Shown here: positions 8,567 through 17,904 of the stretch, in pieces
Layout: each line of letters begins with the position of its first letter
Numbering within the stretch: the first letter of the stretch is position 1
Notes under the pieces: model-generated
Seen by the model: only the letters and a program-made list of their open reading frames with translations
The model's database searches: none
Told to the model about the DNA's origin: nothing
Origin: Halococcus hamelinensis 100A6
GTDB lineage: Archaea; Halobacteriota; Halobacteria; Halobacteriales; Halococcaceae
Assembly (NCBI RefSeq): GCF_000336675.1
Contig: NZ_AOMB01000020.1
Location: 15,223-79,222 of the forward strand
Length of the DNA: 64,000 nt
Direction of reading: 5' to 3'
Position numbers and translations under genes: made by a program

Positions 8567-9528
8567 CGGAGTTGCTCCCCGGTGACGTCGAGGAACACGT
8601 CCTCGAGCGTCGCCTCCTCGGTGTGGAGGGTCTCGACGGCACCCGAGGCGAGCAGGCGCTGGAACTCGGGGTCCTCCGCGAGGCCGTCGAGCGGGAAGGT
8701 CAGTGGTTCGAGCGAATCGGTTTGGCTCCCATCCCGACTGACTTCGACGCGGACCGTCCGCTTCCCGTGCCGGACCTTCAGCGCCTTCGGTGAGTCGACG
8801 ACGGGGAGTTCCCCGTCGACCATGAACGCGACGCGGTCGCAGAGTTGGTCGGCGACGTTCATGTCGTGGGTCGTCACGAACACCGTCGTCCCCGACGCCC
8901 GCAGCTCGCGGACGACGTCCTTGACGGTCTTCGCGTTCCCCGGGTCGAGACCGTTGGTCGGCTCGTCCAGAACGAGGAGGTCCGGATGGTTCAGCAGTGC
9001 TCGCACGAAGTTGAGACGCATCCGCATCCCCTTCGAGTAGGCGCTCACCGGTCGATCCGCGTCGTCGGCGAGCCCGACGAGCTCGAGCAGTTCGTCCGGG
9101 TCGCGCGGCTCCCGGTCATACAGCGAGGCGAACAGCGTGAGGTTCTCGCGACCGGTCAGTTTCAGGTAGTGGTTCGGTGCTTCGGCCGAGATGCCGATGC
9201 GCTCGTAGTAGTCACCGCCGTGATTCGCCACCTCCTCACCGAACACCCTCACCGACCCCTCGTAGCCATCGAGGAGGCCTGTCAGTACCTTCTGCGTCGT
9301 GCTCTTTCCCGCGCCGCTCGGCCCGAGAAAGCCGAATATCTCGCCCTCGCGGACCGTGAAGTCGATCCCCCTGACCGCCGGTTCGTCGCTCCCCGCGTAG
9401 GTGTAGGTCAGCCCGCGGATGCGGACGATGGGGTCGCTCGCCACCGGTGTGTCGGTTTCGGGCCCGCCGGCGGGTTCGACGTCGGTCGCGACCGCCGAGA
9501 CCGTTCTGGCCTGCTCGGGCTCGCTCAT
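8563..9528 (-). CDS. ABC transporter ATP-binding protein
   Basis: About 321 residues. Walker A GPSGAGKST, a Q-loop region, signature YSKGMRMRLNF (C-loop LSGGQ replaced by YSKGM, as in many ABC-2 drug/daunorubicin-type exporters), Walker B LLVLDEPTNGLD and the switch His in VTTHDM. It energises the permease encoded downstream. A Met codon at 9555 is also in frame. I prefer 9528 because gagggagg immediately precedes it and a TATA-like tract lies near 9556-9570. Cytoplasmic face of the membrane. Confidence 0.9.
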   Translation of the reverse strand: MSEPEQARTVSAVATDVEPAGGPETDTPVASDPIVRIRGLTYTYAGSDEPAVRGIDFTVREGEIFGFLGPSGAGKSTTQKVLTGLLDGYEGSVRVFGEEVANHGGDYYERIGISAEAPNHYLKLTGRENLTLFASLYDREPRDPDELLELVGLADDADRPVSAYSKGMRMRLNFVRALLNHPDLLVLDEPTNGLDPGNAKTVKDVVRELRASGTTVFVTTHDMNVADQLCDRVAFMVDGELPVVDSPKALKVRHGKRTVRVEVSRDGSQTDSLEPLTFPLDGLAEDPEFQRLLASGAVETLHTEEATLEDVFLDVTGEQLR

Positions 9529-9555
9529 ACCCTCCCTCACGGCTTGTGAAACCAT

Positions 9556-9570
9556 GAATATTACGTATTC
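9556..9570. promoter_or_regulatory. Inverted repeat in the ABC/TetR divergent promoter region
   Basis: gaata-ttacg-tattc has 5-bp arms and lies in the only AT-rich stretch between the divergent ABC operon and the TetR gene. It overlaps where the TATA box of the ABC operon should be, so it is a plausible repressor operator. Confidence 0.35.
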
Positions 9571-9657
9571 TCATTTTCACAACGTAGCGCTCTTCTCGAC
9601 GCCGATCGACTCCGTGAAAAACGAAAAACTATCCGTTCGGGAATTCGTCTATCGGAC

Positions 9658-10263
9658 GTGAGGGGGTTCAGTGATGCGGAGCGCGACCGGATTCGGGACG
9701 GGTTGGTGGAGACGGGTCGGGAGTTGTTCACCCAGTACGGCGTGCAGAAGACCACTATCGCCGAACTCACCGACCCGGTCGGGATCGCTCCGAGCACGTT
9801 CTACCAGTTCTTCGACACCAAAGACGACCTCTACGCTGAAGTCCTCGAGCGCGAGAGCGACGAGATCGTCGGGCCGCTCATGGCGAACTCCTTCGAGTCG
9901 ACGGACGACCCCGAGACGGCGATTCGACGGTTCCTGCGCTCCATCCTCGACGAGATCGAGACGAACCCGCTGATGCGACAGGTGCTGGTCGACGGGACCG
10001 CCCACGAGTACGTCACGCGCGGCACCGAGGGGGAGCGACGAGCGGAGCGCGACGAGGAACTGGCGTTCATCCTCCCGTACGTCGAACGGTGGCACGAACA
10101 GGGGGAGCTCGGCGACACGGACCCGAAGGTGGTCGCCAGCGTCATCCGCGCGGCCACGTTCATCACGCTCCACCAGGACGACATCGGCGAGGACCTCTAC
10201 CCCGACACGCGAAACCGCATGATAGACGCCGTCGCGGCCGGTCTCACTGAATCTTCGCGCTGA
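9658..10263 (+). CDS. TetR/AcrR family transcriptional regulator
   Basis: 201 residues, GTG start at the end of an AT-rich stretch, probably leaderless. The N-terminal helix-turn-helix is canonical for TetR (TTIAELTDPVGIAPSTFYQFFDTKDDLYAEVLE, about residues 31-63). The C-terminal helical domain would bind a ligand. It is divergent from the ABC exporter genes with 129 bp between starts, the usual arrangement of a repressor that controls its neighbouring exporter. Binding-site candidate at 9556-9570. Confidence 0.9.
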   Translation: MRGFSDAERDRIRDGLVETGRELFTQYGVQKTTIAELTDPVGIAPSTFYQFFDTKDDLYAEVLERESDEIVGPLMANSFESTDDPETAIRRFLRSILDEIETNPLMRQVLVDGTAHEYVTRGTEGERRAERDEELAFILPYVERWHEQGELGDTDPKVVASVIRAATFITLHQDDIGEDLYPDTRNRMIDAVAAGLTESSR

Positions 10264-10269
10264 TCGAAC

Positions 10270-10296
10270 TTCGACCACGCTTTTCACGCGGTCGAA
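10270..10296 (+). terminator. Inverted repeat after the TetR gene
   Basis: ttcgacc - 13 nt containing ttttc - ggtcgaa, starting 7 nt after the TetR stop. It has perfect 7-bp arms. It may mark the transcript end, although archaeal termination mostly depends on T-runs, and only four T occur here. Confidence 0.35.
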
Positions 10297-10476
10297 CCGC
10301 CACGAACGTCCGTCGCCGGTCCCGTTCCTCGCGACGAAAGACGAATCACGGGTCATCGACACCCATGCTCACCGGGGAGTTCCCGCACGACGCCGGGTAC
10401 CTCCCGGACGAGGGATGTGGGTCTATTGCTGGCGCTCGAGAGAAGCGTTTAGGGTTCCACATCGCGTTCCCCGGTT

Positions 10477-11229
10477 GTGCGCATCGAGAACAGCTTCCTC
10501 CCGGTTCGCGGCGTCGGCGAGAAGACCGAACGCCGGCTCTGGCGCGAGGGGATCACCCACTGGGACGCGTTCGAGGAGTCCGCGGTCGGCGAGGCCCAGG
10601 GACGGCGGATCCGCGCGTTCATCGAGCAGGGCCGCGAGCGCCTCGCGGCCGGCGACGCGGAGTTCTTCTACGAGGCCTTCCCCTCCGGAAGCCGATGGCG
10701 GCTCTACGAGAACTTCCGCCCGCGAACCTGCTTCTTCGATATCGAGACCACGGGACTGGACGCCCGCTCCAGCGACGTCACCACGGTGAGCTTCCATCGG
10801 GCCGGCGAGACCACCACCCTCGTCCGAGGTGAGGACCTCACGCGCGGGGCGCTGGCGACCGAGCTCCGTGCGGCCGATCTCCTCGTTTCGTTCAACGGCA
10901 AGCGGTTCGACGTGCCGTTTCTCGAGCAATCGTTCGACCTCGACATCGACCGTCCGCACCTCGACCTGATGTACGCCTGTCGCCAGCTCGACCTCACCGG
11001 CGGGCTGAAGACCATCGAGCGTGCGGTCGGTATCGAGCGTGACCGGCCCGACATCTCCGGGCGCGACGCGGTCCGGCTCTGGCGCGCCCACCAACGCGGG
11101 GACGAGGACGCGCTCGACACCCTCGTCTCGTACAACCGCGCCGATACGAGGAACCTCGAAACCCTCCTCGACATCGTCGCCGACCGTCTCCACGACGACG
11201 TGTTCGTCGCGGCCTGCGACGGCCGATAG
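10477..11229 (+). CDS. RNase H-fold 3'-5' exonuclease-like protein (YprB/RNase_H_2 family)
   Basis: 250 residues, GTG start. An N-terminal helix-hairpin-helix-like segment (LPVRGVGEKTERRLWREGIT) precedes a DEDD-type exonuclease domain. Exo I is CFFDIETTGLD (~residue 88), Exo II is LVSFNGKRFDVPFLEQ, and Exo III is the SYNRADTRNLETLL region. The domain resembles YprB/ExoX-like nucleases. A DNA repair or RNA processing role in the cytoplasm is likely, substrate unknown. Stands alone; the next gene is convergent. Confidence 0.82.
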   Translation: MRIENSFLPVRGVGEKTERRLWREGITHWDAFEESAVGEAQGRRIRAFIEQGRERLAAGDAEFFYEAFPSGSRWRLYENFRPRTCFFDIETTGLDARSSDVTTVSFHRAGETTTLVRGEDLTRGALATELRAADLLVSFNGKRFDVPFLEQSFDLDIDRPHLDLMYACRQLDLTGGLKTIERAVGIERDRPDISGRDAVRLWRAHQRGDEDALDTLVSYNRADTRNLETLLDIVADRLHDDVFVAACDGR

Positions 11230-11342
11230 GGCATCCGGTACGGAACACGTCCAGCCACTCGATAGCGACGGCGCTCGGTGCTGTGGTCGCGTTCGGAGAA
11301 CGGAAGGAGAGACGGACCGCGAGGAGAGAAGCAGTACCGAAC

Positions 11343-13064
11343 TCAGCGCCGGCGCACGGCGACCAGCGCGGCCGCGAGAAGCGCGACGACCGCGACCACG
11401 ACGCCGAAGCCGGGTCCGCCAGCCTCGGTGCCCTGCTCTTCGTCGCCGCTCGTGCCCGCACCGCCCGTCCCTGCGTCACCGCTCGTCGCCGCACCGCCGC
11501 TGGTGGTGCCCATCGCGGTCGTCTCGGCGGTTCCCGCGTCCGTTGTCGCGCTCGTCGTTCCCGCACCGGTCGTCCCGTTCGCGCCGGCCGACGACTCGGT
11601 GACGGCGAGGGTGGTGTTCTGGACGCTACCGTTGTTGACGACGACACCGACGGTGTAATCACCGGATTCTGGCGGGTTGGTGACGCCGGTGTAGTTCAGC
11701 GTGATACGGTCGCCCTCCTCGACGTCGAGCGTGCCGTCGAAGCCAACCGTGAGGTTACGGCCGTCGACGCCGATGTTCGACGTCGTGGTGTTGTTCACGA
11801 CCTGGTCGCCATCGAGGGTGGCGGAGGCGATGTTGCCGCCGACCAGCCCGATCGAGGCGTTGCTCTCGCCGTAGTTCACCGTCACCGCCGAGAGGTTGCC
11901 CTCGGCGTCCGGTCCGGCGACCACGGAGACGTTGTGGAACGCGCTCTCGTTACCCGCCGCCGACGGGCTCGCCACTATCGAGGCGTTGCCGGACGCGTCC
12001 GTCGCGTTGGCGGCCGATGCGTTGCTCGCGTTGTCCTCACCCGCCGTCGCGTTCGCGCTTCCGGGTTCCGAAACCGCGAGGGTGGTGTTCTGGACGCTAC
12101 CGTTGTTGACGCCGACCCCGGTGGTGTACTCGCCCGCTTCGGTGGGGTTGGTGACGCCGGTGTAGTTCAGCGTGATACGGTCGCCCTCCTCGACGTCGAG
12201 CGTGCCGTCGAAGCCGACCGTGAGGTTCCGGCCGTCGACGCCGATCGACGAGGTCGTGGTGTTGTTCACCACTTGGTCGCCGTCGAGGGTGGCGGAGGCG
12301 ATGTTGCCGCCGACCAGCCCGATCGAGGCGTTGCTCTCGCCGTAGTTCACCGTCACCGACGAGAGGTTGCCCTCCGCCTCGGGACCGGCCACGACCGAGA
12401 CGTTGTGGAACGCGCTCTCGTTGCCGGGCGTCGCGGGGTTCGCCACGATCGAGGCGTTACCCGACGTTTCGTCCGTCGCGTTGGCGGCCGATGCGTTGCT
12501 CGTGGTTTCGTTGCTCACCGACTCGTTGGCCGATTCGTCGGCCGTCTCGTTCGCCGCCGAGGCGTTCGTCTCGTTCGTCGCGCCCTCGTCGCCGGTGACC
12601 TCGATCGGGACCGTGGCCTCGCCCTCGCCGTCGGTCACGCTCACCGTGAACTCGTACTCGCCGGCGGGCACGCCGCTGAAGTCCATCCCGACGATGTCGG
12701 TCCGGTCGAGGTCGGTCGCGTCACTGCCCTCGTCGGTGAAGACTACCTCGTCGAGTTCGTCGTCACTGAGTCCCGACGCGGAGATGTCGAGGTCGTAGGC
12801 CCCGTCGAACAGCCCGTAGACGACGTTGAGGTTGAGCACGCCGTCGGCGACCGAGTCGACGGTGGTCCCACAGCAGTTACGGAATCGTACGTTCAGGGGG
12901 TCGTCCTCCGACGGGCTGTAGAAGCTCCCGTCGGTCGCGTTCGTGGCGTTCTCGCCGGACTCCTGGGCGGCGGCGGGGCCGGTGAGGGCGACCGCACCGA
13001 CCGCGGCCGACAGCACCACCAGCACGGCGAGACTCACGCTCCGATATACCTTGGTTCGTGTCAT
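11343..13064 (-). CDS. PGF-CTERM surface glycoprotein with duplicated BGTF-like module
   Basis: 573 residues from the Met at 13064; an upstream Met at 13133 would add an unlikely basic leader. A Sec signal peptide (VYRSVSLAVLVVLSAAVGAV) is followed by many N-glycosylation sequons (NAT, NET, NTT). Two copies of a ~140-residue beta-rich module contain SAFHNVSVVAGP, VTVNYGESNASIGLVGG, and DGTLDVEEGDRITLNYTGV. A Thr/Ser/Gly-rich stalk then ends in EAGGPGFGVVVAVVALLAAA plus an Arg tail, the PGF-CTERM signal processed by archaeosortase A. Likely a lipid-anchored cell-surface protein. The two modules are also near-identical in DNA. Confidence 0.88.
   Translation of the reverse strand: MTRTKVYRSVSLAVLVVLSAAVGAVALTGPAAAQESGENATNATDGSFYSPSEDDPLNVRFRNCCGTTVDSVADGVLNLNVVYGLFDGAYDLDISASGLSDDELDEVVFTDEGSDATDLDRTDIVGMDFSGVPAGEYEFTVSVTDGEGEATVPIEVTGDEGATNETNASAANETADESANESVSNETTSNASAANATDETSGNASIVANPATPGNESAFHNVSVVAGPEAEGNLSSVTVNYGESNASIGLVGGNIASATLDGDQVVNNTTTSSIGVDGRNLTVGFDGTLDVEEGDRITLNYTGVTNPTEAGEYTTGVGVNNGSVQNTTLAVSEPGSANATAGEDNASNASAANATDASGNASIVASPSAAGNESAFHNVSVVAGPDAEGNLSAVTVNYGESNASIGLVGGNIASATLDGDQVVNNTTTSNIGVDGRNLTVGFDGTLDVEEGDRITLNYTGVTNPPESGDYTVGVVVNNGSVQNTTLAVTESSAGANGTTGAGTTSATTDAGTAETTAMGTTSGGAATSGDAGTGGAGTSGDEEQGTEAGGPGFGVVVAVVALLAAALVAVRRR
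11605..12504. repeat. Tandem duplication (two ~425-bp copies) in the PGF-CTERM gene
   Basis: Bases 11605-12030 and 12076-12504 are direct repeats offset by 471-474 bp, with scattered synonymous and conservative differences. The first copy carries 3 bp less near its distal end. Each copy encodes one surface module, so the duplication is in frame. Confidence 0.85.
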
Positions 13065-13209
13065 TGTGTGTATAGCAACCGTGAAACGGCAACGTCGGCA
13101 CGGCAGCGCGGACCGCGGCGGCCGAAACCGCACTCGTCGCCGTATTCGGTATCGGTGGGAACGAAACGCCTGAATAGTATATTCTTTTTGGTATCAATTC
13201 GAGCGAAAC

Positions 13210-13662
13210 TCACTCGCGCGGTCGCTTCAACGATAACACGGTGCGGTCGAACCTACAGACGACCTCCTCGTCCTGGTTCAGCGCCTCGACGTGCATCGTC
13301 ACGACCCCGCGCTCGCCGTCGCTGGTCTCCCGTTTCTCGACCACCGTCGAACGCGCGTGGATGGTGTCGCCGTGGAAGACCGGTCGTGGATGCTCCACGT
13401 CGTCGTACGAGAGGTTGGCGACGATGGTGCCGTCGCTGGTCTCGGGGATCGTGAGCCCAACCGCGAGGCTGAGCGTGTAGAGCCCGTTGACGAGGCGCTC
13501 GCCGAACTCGGTCCCCGCGGCGAACTCGCTATCGAGGTGGAGGGGCTGCTGGTTCATCGTCATGTCACAGAAGCGCTGATTGTCGCCCTCGGAGATCGTT
13601 CGGTGTTTGTCGTGCTCGATGGTCTCCCCGACCTCGAACCCCTCGTAGTAGCGCCCGGTCAT
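13210..13662 (-). CDS. MaoC family (R)-hydratase/dehydratase
   Basis: 150 residues, single hot-dog fold. It carries EGFEVGETIEHDKHRTISEGD at the N-terminus, the hydratase-like PLHLDSEFA, and the VFHGDTIHARSTVVEKRE strand pair. Members hydrate enoyl-CoA or mesaconyl-CoA type substrates. It lies divergent from a glutamate dehydrogenase and close to a CitE-type lyase. That neighbourhood suggests work on C5 branched acyl-CoA intermediates (mesaconyl-CoA/beta-methylmalyl-CoA), but characterised mesaconyl-CoA hydratases are longer, so the substrate is open. Start chosen at the Met directly before TGRYYEGF. Confidence 0.85.
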   Translation of the reverse strand: MTGRYYEGFEVGETIEHDKHRTISEGDNQRFCDMTMNQQPLHLDSEFAAGTEFGERLVNGLYTLSLAVGLTIPETSDGTIVANLSYDDVEHPRPVFHGDTIHARSTVVEKRETSDGERGVVTMHVEALNQDEEVVCRFDRTVLSLKRPRE

Positions 13663-13733
13663 AGCAGGATCCGGCACGCCCGAGACGAAAACGCGTCGAT
13701 CGTGCGAGGATCTGGTATGATACACAACCACAC

Positions 13734-13750
13734 TGTAAAAATATATATGG
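13734..13750. promoter_or_regulatory. AT-rich promoter tract between MaoC and glutamate dehydrogenase
   Basis: tgtaaaaatatatatgg is the only A/T-dense run in this divergent spacer. It probably contains the TATA box of one or both genes, each ~75-100 nt away, which would imply 5' leaders rather than leaderless mRNAs. Confidence 0.35.
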
Positions 13751-13839
13751 CCTTGAGGTCGTGATACGGAACACGGACGCCGGCCAGTCATCGGCCCTGA
13801 CCAACGGTCGTGACCGGCGGGCATCGAACCCGACCCAGC

Positions 13840-15120
13840 ATGACCACGACAGCTCCACCCGAAACCGACGAACCGTTCGAGACCGCAGCCGACACCGCCC
13901 GCCGCCAGCTCGACCGTGCCGCGGCGTACATCGACGTCGACCCCGGCACCGTCGAGCGGCTCAAACACCCGAAATCCGTCCACCGGGTATCGGTCCCGAT
14001 CGAACGCGAGAACGGCGAAACCGAGGTCTACAGGGGGTATCGCGCCCAGCACGACAGCGCGCGCGGGCCGTTCAAGGGTGGGCTCCGCTACCATCCCGGC
14101 GTGACCGCCGAGGAGTGCATCGGCCTCTCGATGTGGATGACCTGGAAGTGCGCGGTGATGAACATCCCCTTCGGCGGTGGGAAGGGTGGCATCGTGGTCG
14201 ACCCCAAGGACCTCTCCGAGAGCGAGATCGAACAGCTCACCCGCCGGTTCGCCGAGGAGCTGCGCAACGTCATCGGACCGATGCGGGACATCCCCGCACC
14301 CGACATGGGCACCGGGAGCCGGGAGATGGCCTGGTTCATGGACGCCTACTCGATGCAGGAGGGCGAGACCATCCCCGGCGTCGTCACGGGCAAACCGCCG
14401 GTCGTCGGGGGGAGCTACGGTCGCGAGGAGGCCCCCGGTCGGAGCGCGGCGATCATCACCCGCGAGGTGCTCGGGTACTACGACCGGGACATCACCGAGA
14501 CGACGGTCGCGATCCAGGGGTTCGGGAGCGTGGGCGCGAACGCCGCCCGGCTGCTGGATTCGTACGGCGCGAACGTCGTGGCGGTCTCGGACGTCGACGG
14601 CGGGATCTACGACCCCGCCGGGCTCGACACCGAGGCGGTGATATCACACGAGGAACAGCCCGGCATGGTATCCGGTGACGCCGCGTCGGATACGCTCTCG
14701 AACGCCGAACTCCTCGAACTCGACGTCGACGTGGTGATCCCCGCCGCGATCGGCAACGTCCTCACCGCCGACAACGCCGACGACGTGCGCGCCGACATCG
14801 TGATCGAGGGCGCGAACGGGCCGACGACGACCCACGGCGACGAGATCCTCAACCGACGCGGTATCCCCGTGGTCCCCGACATCCTCGCCAACGCCGGCGG
14901 CGTGACGGTAAGCTACTTCGAGTGGCTTCAGGACATCAACCGGCGCGCGTGGTCGATCGAGGTGGTCAACGAGGAACTCGACGACGAGATGGTGTCGGCG
15001 TGGAACGACGTCCGCGAGGCGTTCGAGACCCACGACGGCGCGACGTGGCGTGAGGCCGCCTACATCGTCGGGCTCCGACGTGTCGGTGCGGCTCACAGCG
15101 CACGCGGCCTCTGGCCCTGA
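13840..15120 (+). CDS. Glutamate dehydrogenase (Glu/Leu/Phe/Val family), copy 1
   Basis: 426 residues. N-terminal catalytic domain with [13 protein letters not shown], the catalytic-Lys region [19 protein letters not shown] and [15 protein letters not shown]. Rossmann domain with [15 protein letters not shown] and a C-terminal [18 protein letters not shown]. Interconverts glutamate and 2-oxoglutarate plus ammonium with NAD(P). The start at 13840 is preferred to an in-frame GTG at 13810. The C-terminus ([10 protein letters not shown]) differs from copy 2. A CitE-like gene follows after 39 bp and a second glutamate dehydrogenase after that, so these genes may share a role in glutamate-linked carbon flow. 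Confidence 0.9.
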   Translation: MTTTAPPETDEPFETAADTARRQLDRAAAYIDVDPGTVERLKHPKSVHRVSVPIERENGETEVYRGYRAQHDSARGPFKGGLRYHPGVTAEECIGLSMWMTWKCAVMNIPFGGGKGGIVVDPKDLSESEIEQLTRRFAEELRNVIGPMRDIPAPDMGTGSREMAWFMDAYSMQEGETIPGVVTGKPPVVGGSYGREEAPGRSAAIITREVLGYYDRDITETTVAIQGFGSVGANAARLLDSYGANVVAVSDVDGGIYDPAGLDTEAVISHEEQPGMVSGDAASDTLSNAELLELDVDVVIPAAIGNVLTADNADDVRADIVIEGANGPTTTHGDEILNRRGIPVVPDILANAGGVTVSYFEWLQDINRRAWSIEVVNEELDDEMVSAWNDVREAFETHDGATWREAAYIVGLRRVGAAHSARGLWP

Positions 15121-15159
15121 AGCCCGTAGATTAACGTCGTTCGTCCACCTCCCCCCGAC

Positions 15160-15999
15160 ATGGCTAGGCGAAGCGTGCTGTTCACGCCGGGTGACCGCCC
15201 CGAGATGCTTCGAAAGGCCCCGACGACCGGTGCCGACGTCGTCGTCTTCGACCTGGAGGACGCGGTCGCCCCCGAACGGATGGTCGAGGCCCGCGAGGCG
15301 GTCAACGACGTTCTGACGACGGATTTCGACCCGGACTGTGAGGTCTGCGTACGGGTCACCGCCGAGGCGGTCGAGGCGGACCTCGACGTCGTCCTTCGAG
15401 GTGACCCCCGCCTCGACGCGGTGATGTGCCCGAAAGTCGACTCCGTGGCGGACGTCGAGCGGGTCGCCGACGCGCTCTCGGACCGCGCCGTCGATCGCCC
15501 TATCTTCGCCTTGGTCGAGACCGCTCGGGGCGTACTGGAGGCTCCGGCGATCGCCGCGGCCGACCCGACGACGGCGGTCTGTTTCGGGGCCGAGGACCTC
15601 GCCGCCGATATCGGGGCGACCCGGACCTCCGAGGGAACCGAAGTGCTCTACGCCCGCGAGCGGGTCGTGCTCGCGGCGAGCGCCGCCGGGGTGGACGCGG
15701 TCGACATCGTCTTCACCGCGATCGAGGACGGCGAGGGATTGGCCGAGGAGACCGCGTTCGGGGCGGGGCTCGGCTACGACGGCAAGATGGTGATCCATCC
15801 GTCCCAGGTCGCCGTCGTCAACGATGCCTACACCCCGACGCCCGAGCGGGTCGAGTGGGCCGAACGCGTGCTCGACGCCCGCGACCGGGCCGCGAACGAG
15901 GGCCGCGGCGTGTTCCGGGTCGACGACGAGATGGTCGACGCGCCGCTCGTCGCGCAGGCCGAACGGGTAGTCGAACTCGCCCGTGCCGCCGACGCGTGA
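15160..15999 (+). CDS. CitE/HpcH-type lyase (malyl-CoA / beta-methylmalyl-CoA lyase-like)
   Basis: 279 residues, TIM-barrel of the HpcH/HpaI superfamily. It starts RRSVLFTPGDRPEMLRKA and has the Mg/phosphate motif VFDLEDAVAPE, FALVETARGV, CFGAEDLAADIG and the C-terminal DGKMVIHPSQVA. Family members cleave or form (S)-malyl-CoA, beta-methylmalyl-CoA or citryl-CoA. Haloarchaeal CitE homologues are known to act as beta-methylmalyl-CoA lyase in the methylaspartate cycle and as malyl-CoA thioesterase. Placement between two glutamate dehydrogenases makes one of these roles attractive, but the true substrate is inferred. Confidence 0.85.
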   Translation: MARRSVLFTPGDRPEMLRKAPTTGADVVVFDLEDAVAPERMVEAREAVNDVLTTDFDPDCEVCVRVTAEAVEADLDVVLRGDPRLDAVMCPKVDSVADVERVADALSDRAVDRPIFALVETARGVLEAPAIAAADPTTAVCFGAEDLAADIGATRTSEGTEVLYARERVVLAASAAGVDAVDIVFTAIEDGEGLAEETAFGAGLGYDGKMVIHPSQVAVVNDAYTPTPERVEWAERVLDARDRAANEGRGVFRVDDEMVDAPLVAQAERVVELARAADA

Positions 16000-16070
16000 T
16001 CAGATCATTATACTATATCCATGATATTCATTCGACGCCCTTAACAGGTGTCTCGACGATCGACTAGAGG

Positions 16071-17327
16071 ATGTCCGAGGACGTGAACCCTTTCGAGAGC
16101 CTCCACGAACAGATAGACGACGCCGCCGCGGTCCTCGACGTTGCCCCGGGGGTTCTCGACCGGTTCAAGCACCCAGAACGCGTGCTCGAAACCACGCTTT
16201 CGATAGAACGCGACGACGGCTCGCTCGCTACCTTCGACGCCTTCCGCTCGCAGTACAACGGCGACCGTGGCCCGTACAAGGGCGGGCTCCGGTATCACCC
16301 GAACGTCACGCGTGACGAGGTGAAGGCGCTCTCGGGGTGGATGGCCTACAAGTGCGCGATGGTCGACATCCCCTACGGTGGCGGGAAGGGCGGGATCACG
16401 GTCGACCCGGAGGATTTGTCGGAAAACGAACTCGAACGTCTCACCCGGGCGTTCGGGGCCGAACTTCGGCGGGTCATCGGACCCGACGTCGACGTTCCCG
16501 CGCCCGACGTCAACACCGGCCCGCGCGAGATGAACTGGCTGAAGGACACCTACGAGACGCTCGAAAACACCACCGCGCCGGGTGTCGTCACGGGCAAGGC
16601 GCTCGAATCCGGCGGGAGCGAGGGGCGGGTCGAGGCCACGGGTCGGTCGGTGATGTTCACCGCGCGCGAGGCGTTCGACTATCTCGACATCGACCTCGAC
16701 GGCGCGACGGTCGCGGTCGAGGGCTACGGCAACGTCGGCGCGATCGCGGCCCGGCTCCTCGAAGACGAGGGCGCGACCATCGTGGCGGTCTCCGATTCGA
16801 GCGGCGGGGTCCACAGCCCGGAGGGCCTCGACGCCCAAGCGGTCAGGGACCACAAGACCGAGACCGGGAGCGTCGAGGGCGCGCCCGACATCGAGGAACG
16901 GCTCACCGACGAGGAGCTCCTGACCCTCGACGTCGACCTCCTCATCCCCGCCGCACTCGAAAACGCGATCGACGGCGACCTCGCCGAGGAGGTCGAGGCC
17001 GACGTCATCGTGGAGGGCGCGAACGGGCCGCTCACGCCGCGGGCCGACGACGTGTTGAGCGACCGTGACGTCGCGGTCTTCCCCGACGTGCTCGCGAACG
17101 CCGGCGGGGTCACGGTGTCGTACTTCGAGTGGGTGCAGAACCGTCAGCGGTTCTACTGGGACGAGGAGCGGGTCAACGACGAGCTCGAGACGGTGATGGT
17201 CGAGGCGTTCGAGGACCTCGTCGAGACATACGAGGACCGCGGGCTGCCGAGCTTTCGGACGGCGGCCTACGTGGTCGGGCTCTCGCGACTCCTCGACGCC
17301 TACGACGAGGCCGGCACCTTCCCCTGA
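16071..17327 (+). CDS. Glutamate dehydrogenase, copy 2
   Basis: 418 residues, full-length Glu/Leu/Phe/Val dehydrogenase. Motifs are [62 protein letters not shown] and [18 protein letters not shown]. It is clearly paralogous to the copy at 13840 but diverged throughout, so not a recent duplication. Haloarchaea often carry several, used for assimilation or catabolism with different cofactors; which one this is cannot be told. A TATA-like ccttaac lies ~28 nt upstream of the ATG, suggesting its own leaderless transcript. Confidence 0.9.
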   Translation: MSEDVNPFESLHEQIDDAAAVLDVAPGVLDRFKHPERVLETTLSIERDDGSLATFDAFRSQYNGDRGPYKGGLRYHPNVTRDEVKALSGWMAYKCAMVDIPYGGGKGGITVDPEDLSENELERLTRAFGAELRRVIGPDVDVPAPDVNTGPREMNWLKDTYETLENTTAPGVVTGKALESGGSEGRVEATGRSVMFTAREAFDYLDIDLDGATVAVEGYGNVGAIAARLLEDEGATIVAVSDSSGGVHSPEGLDAQAVRDHKTETGSVEGAPDIEERLTDEELLTLDVDLLIPAALENAIDGDLAEEVEADVIVEGANGPLTPRADDVLSDRDVAVFPDVLANAGGVTVSYFEWVQNRQRFYWDEERVNDELETVMVEAFEDLVETYEDRGLPSFRTAAYVVGLSRLLDAYDEAGTFP

Positions 17328-17379
17328 AGCGCCGGAGAGAGCGGATGTTTATGCCCCCACGCGTCCAACCGAGGGCGCG

Positions 17380-17580
17380 ATGGTCTACAAGAAGATCACG
17401 ATGATCGGTACCAGCGAGGAGAGCTTCGAGGCCGCAACCGACGCCGCGATCGACCGCGCCGAGGAGACCCTCAACGAAGTGACGTGGGCGACGGCCGAGA
17501 ACCTCGGGGTCGACATCGGGGACACGGGCGAGCGTGAGTACCAGGTCGAAGTCGAGATCGCGTTCGAACTCGACGAGTAA
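17380..17580 (+). CDS. Dodecin, flavin-binding protein
   Basis: 66 residues with the dodecin signature: [34 protein letters not shown] (the Trp that stacks on flavin) and the terminal [12 protein letters not shown] strand. Haloarchaeal dodecin forms a hollow dodecamer that stores or sequesters riboflavin/lumichrome and protects against photodamage. Cytoplasmic. Single gene. Confidence 0.92.
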   Translation: MVYKKITMIGTSEESFEAATDAAIDRAEETLNEVTWATAENLGVDIGDTGEREYQVEVEIAFELDE

Positions 17581-17676
17581 CTCCGACGAGATCCGCCGGC
17601 CAGTCGTGCCGGCGGTGCGGTCGCGGTACGGTCGGCGGTCGCGGTGCGGACCTGGTGGATGAAGGGCGAGGTCGTT

Positions 17677-17699
17677 CGAAAGGCGCGGAGCGCCTTTCG
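17677..17699 (+). repeat. Perfect 10-bp palindrome, GGA loop
   Basis: cgaaaggcgc-gga-gcgcctttcg, inside intergenic element A. It matches the design of the palindromes found in fbp and at 60.2 kb. Confidence 0.85.
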
Positions 17700-17885
17700 T
17701 GATGACGAGAAAGCTTCGCTCTCTCGAACCAACGCGAAGCGTCCGAGGGCTTCGGCGGTGGCGGACGCGGTGTGGGAGGTCAGTGGTCGTACCGCGAGCG
17801 ACCGGCGGGAGCGAGCGGGCCAAGGAACCCCCGAGCGAAGCGAGTGGGGTGACGCGGTCTGCGTGAGTGGAACGAACGCAGGCTC

Positions 17886-17904
17886 GGCAGAGCTACGCTC
17901 TGCC
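17886..17904 (+). repeat. Perfect 8-bp palindrome, TAC loop
   Basis: ggcagagc-tac-gctctgcc within intergenic element A. Confidence 0.85.

Noticed and set aside
10365-10832. 155-codon frame overlapping the exonuclease start
   Set aside because: The Arg-rich second half is the shifted frame of the DEDD exonuclease gene; no motif.
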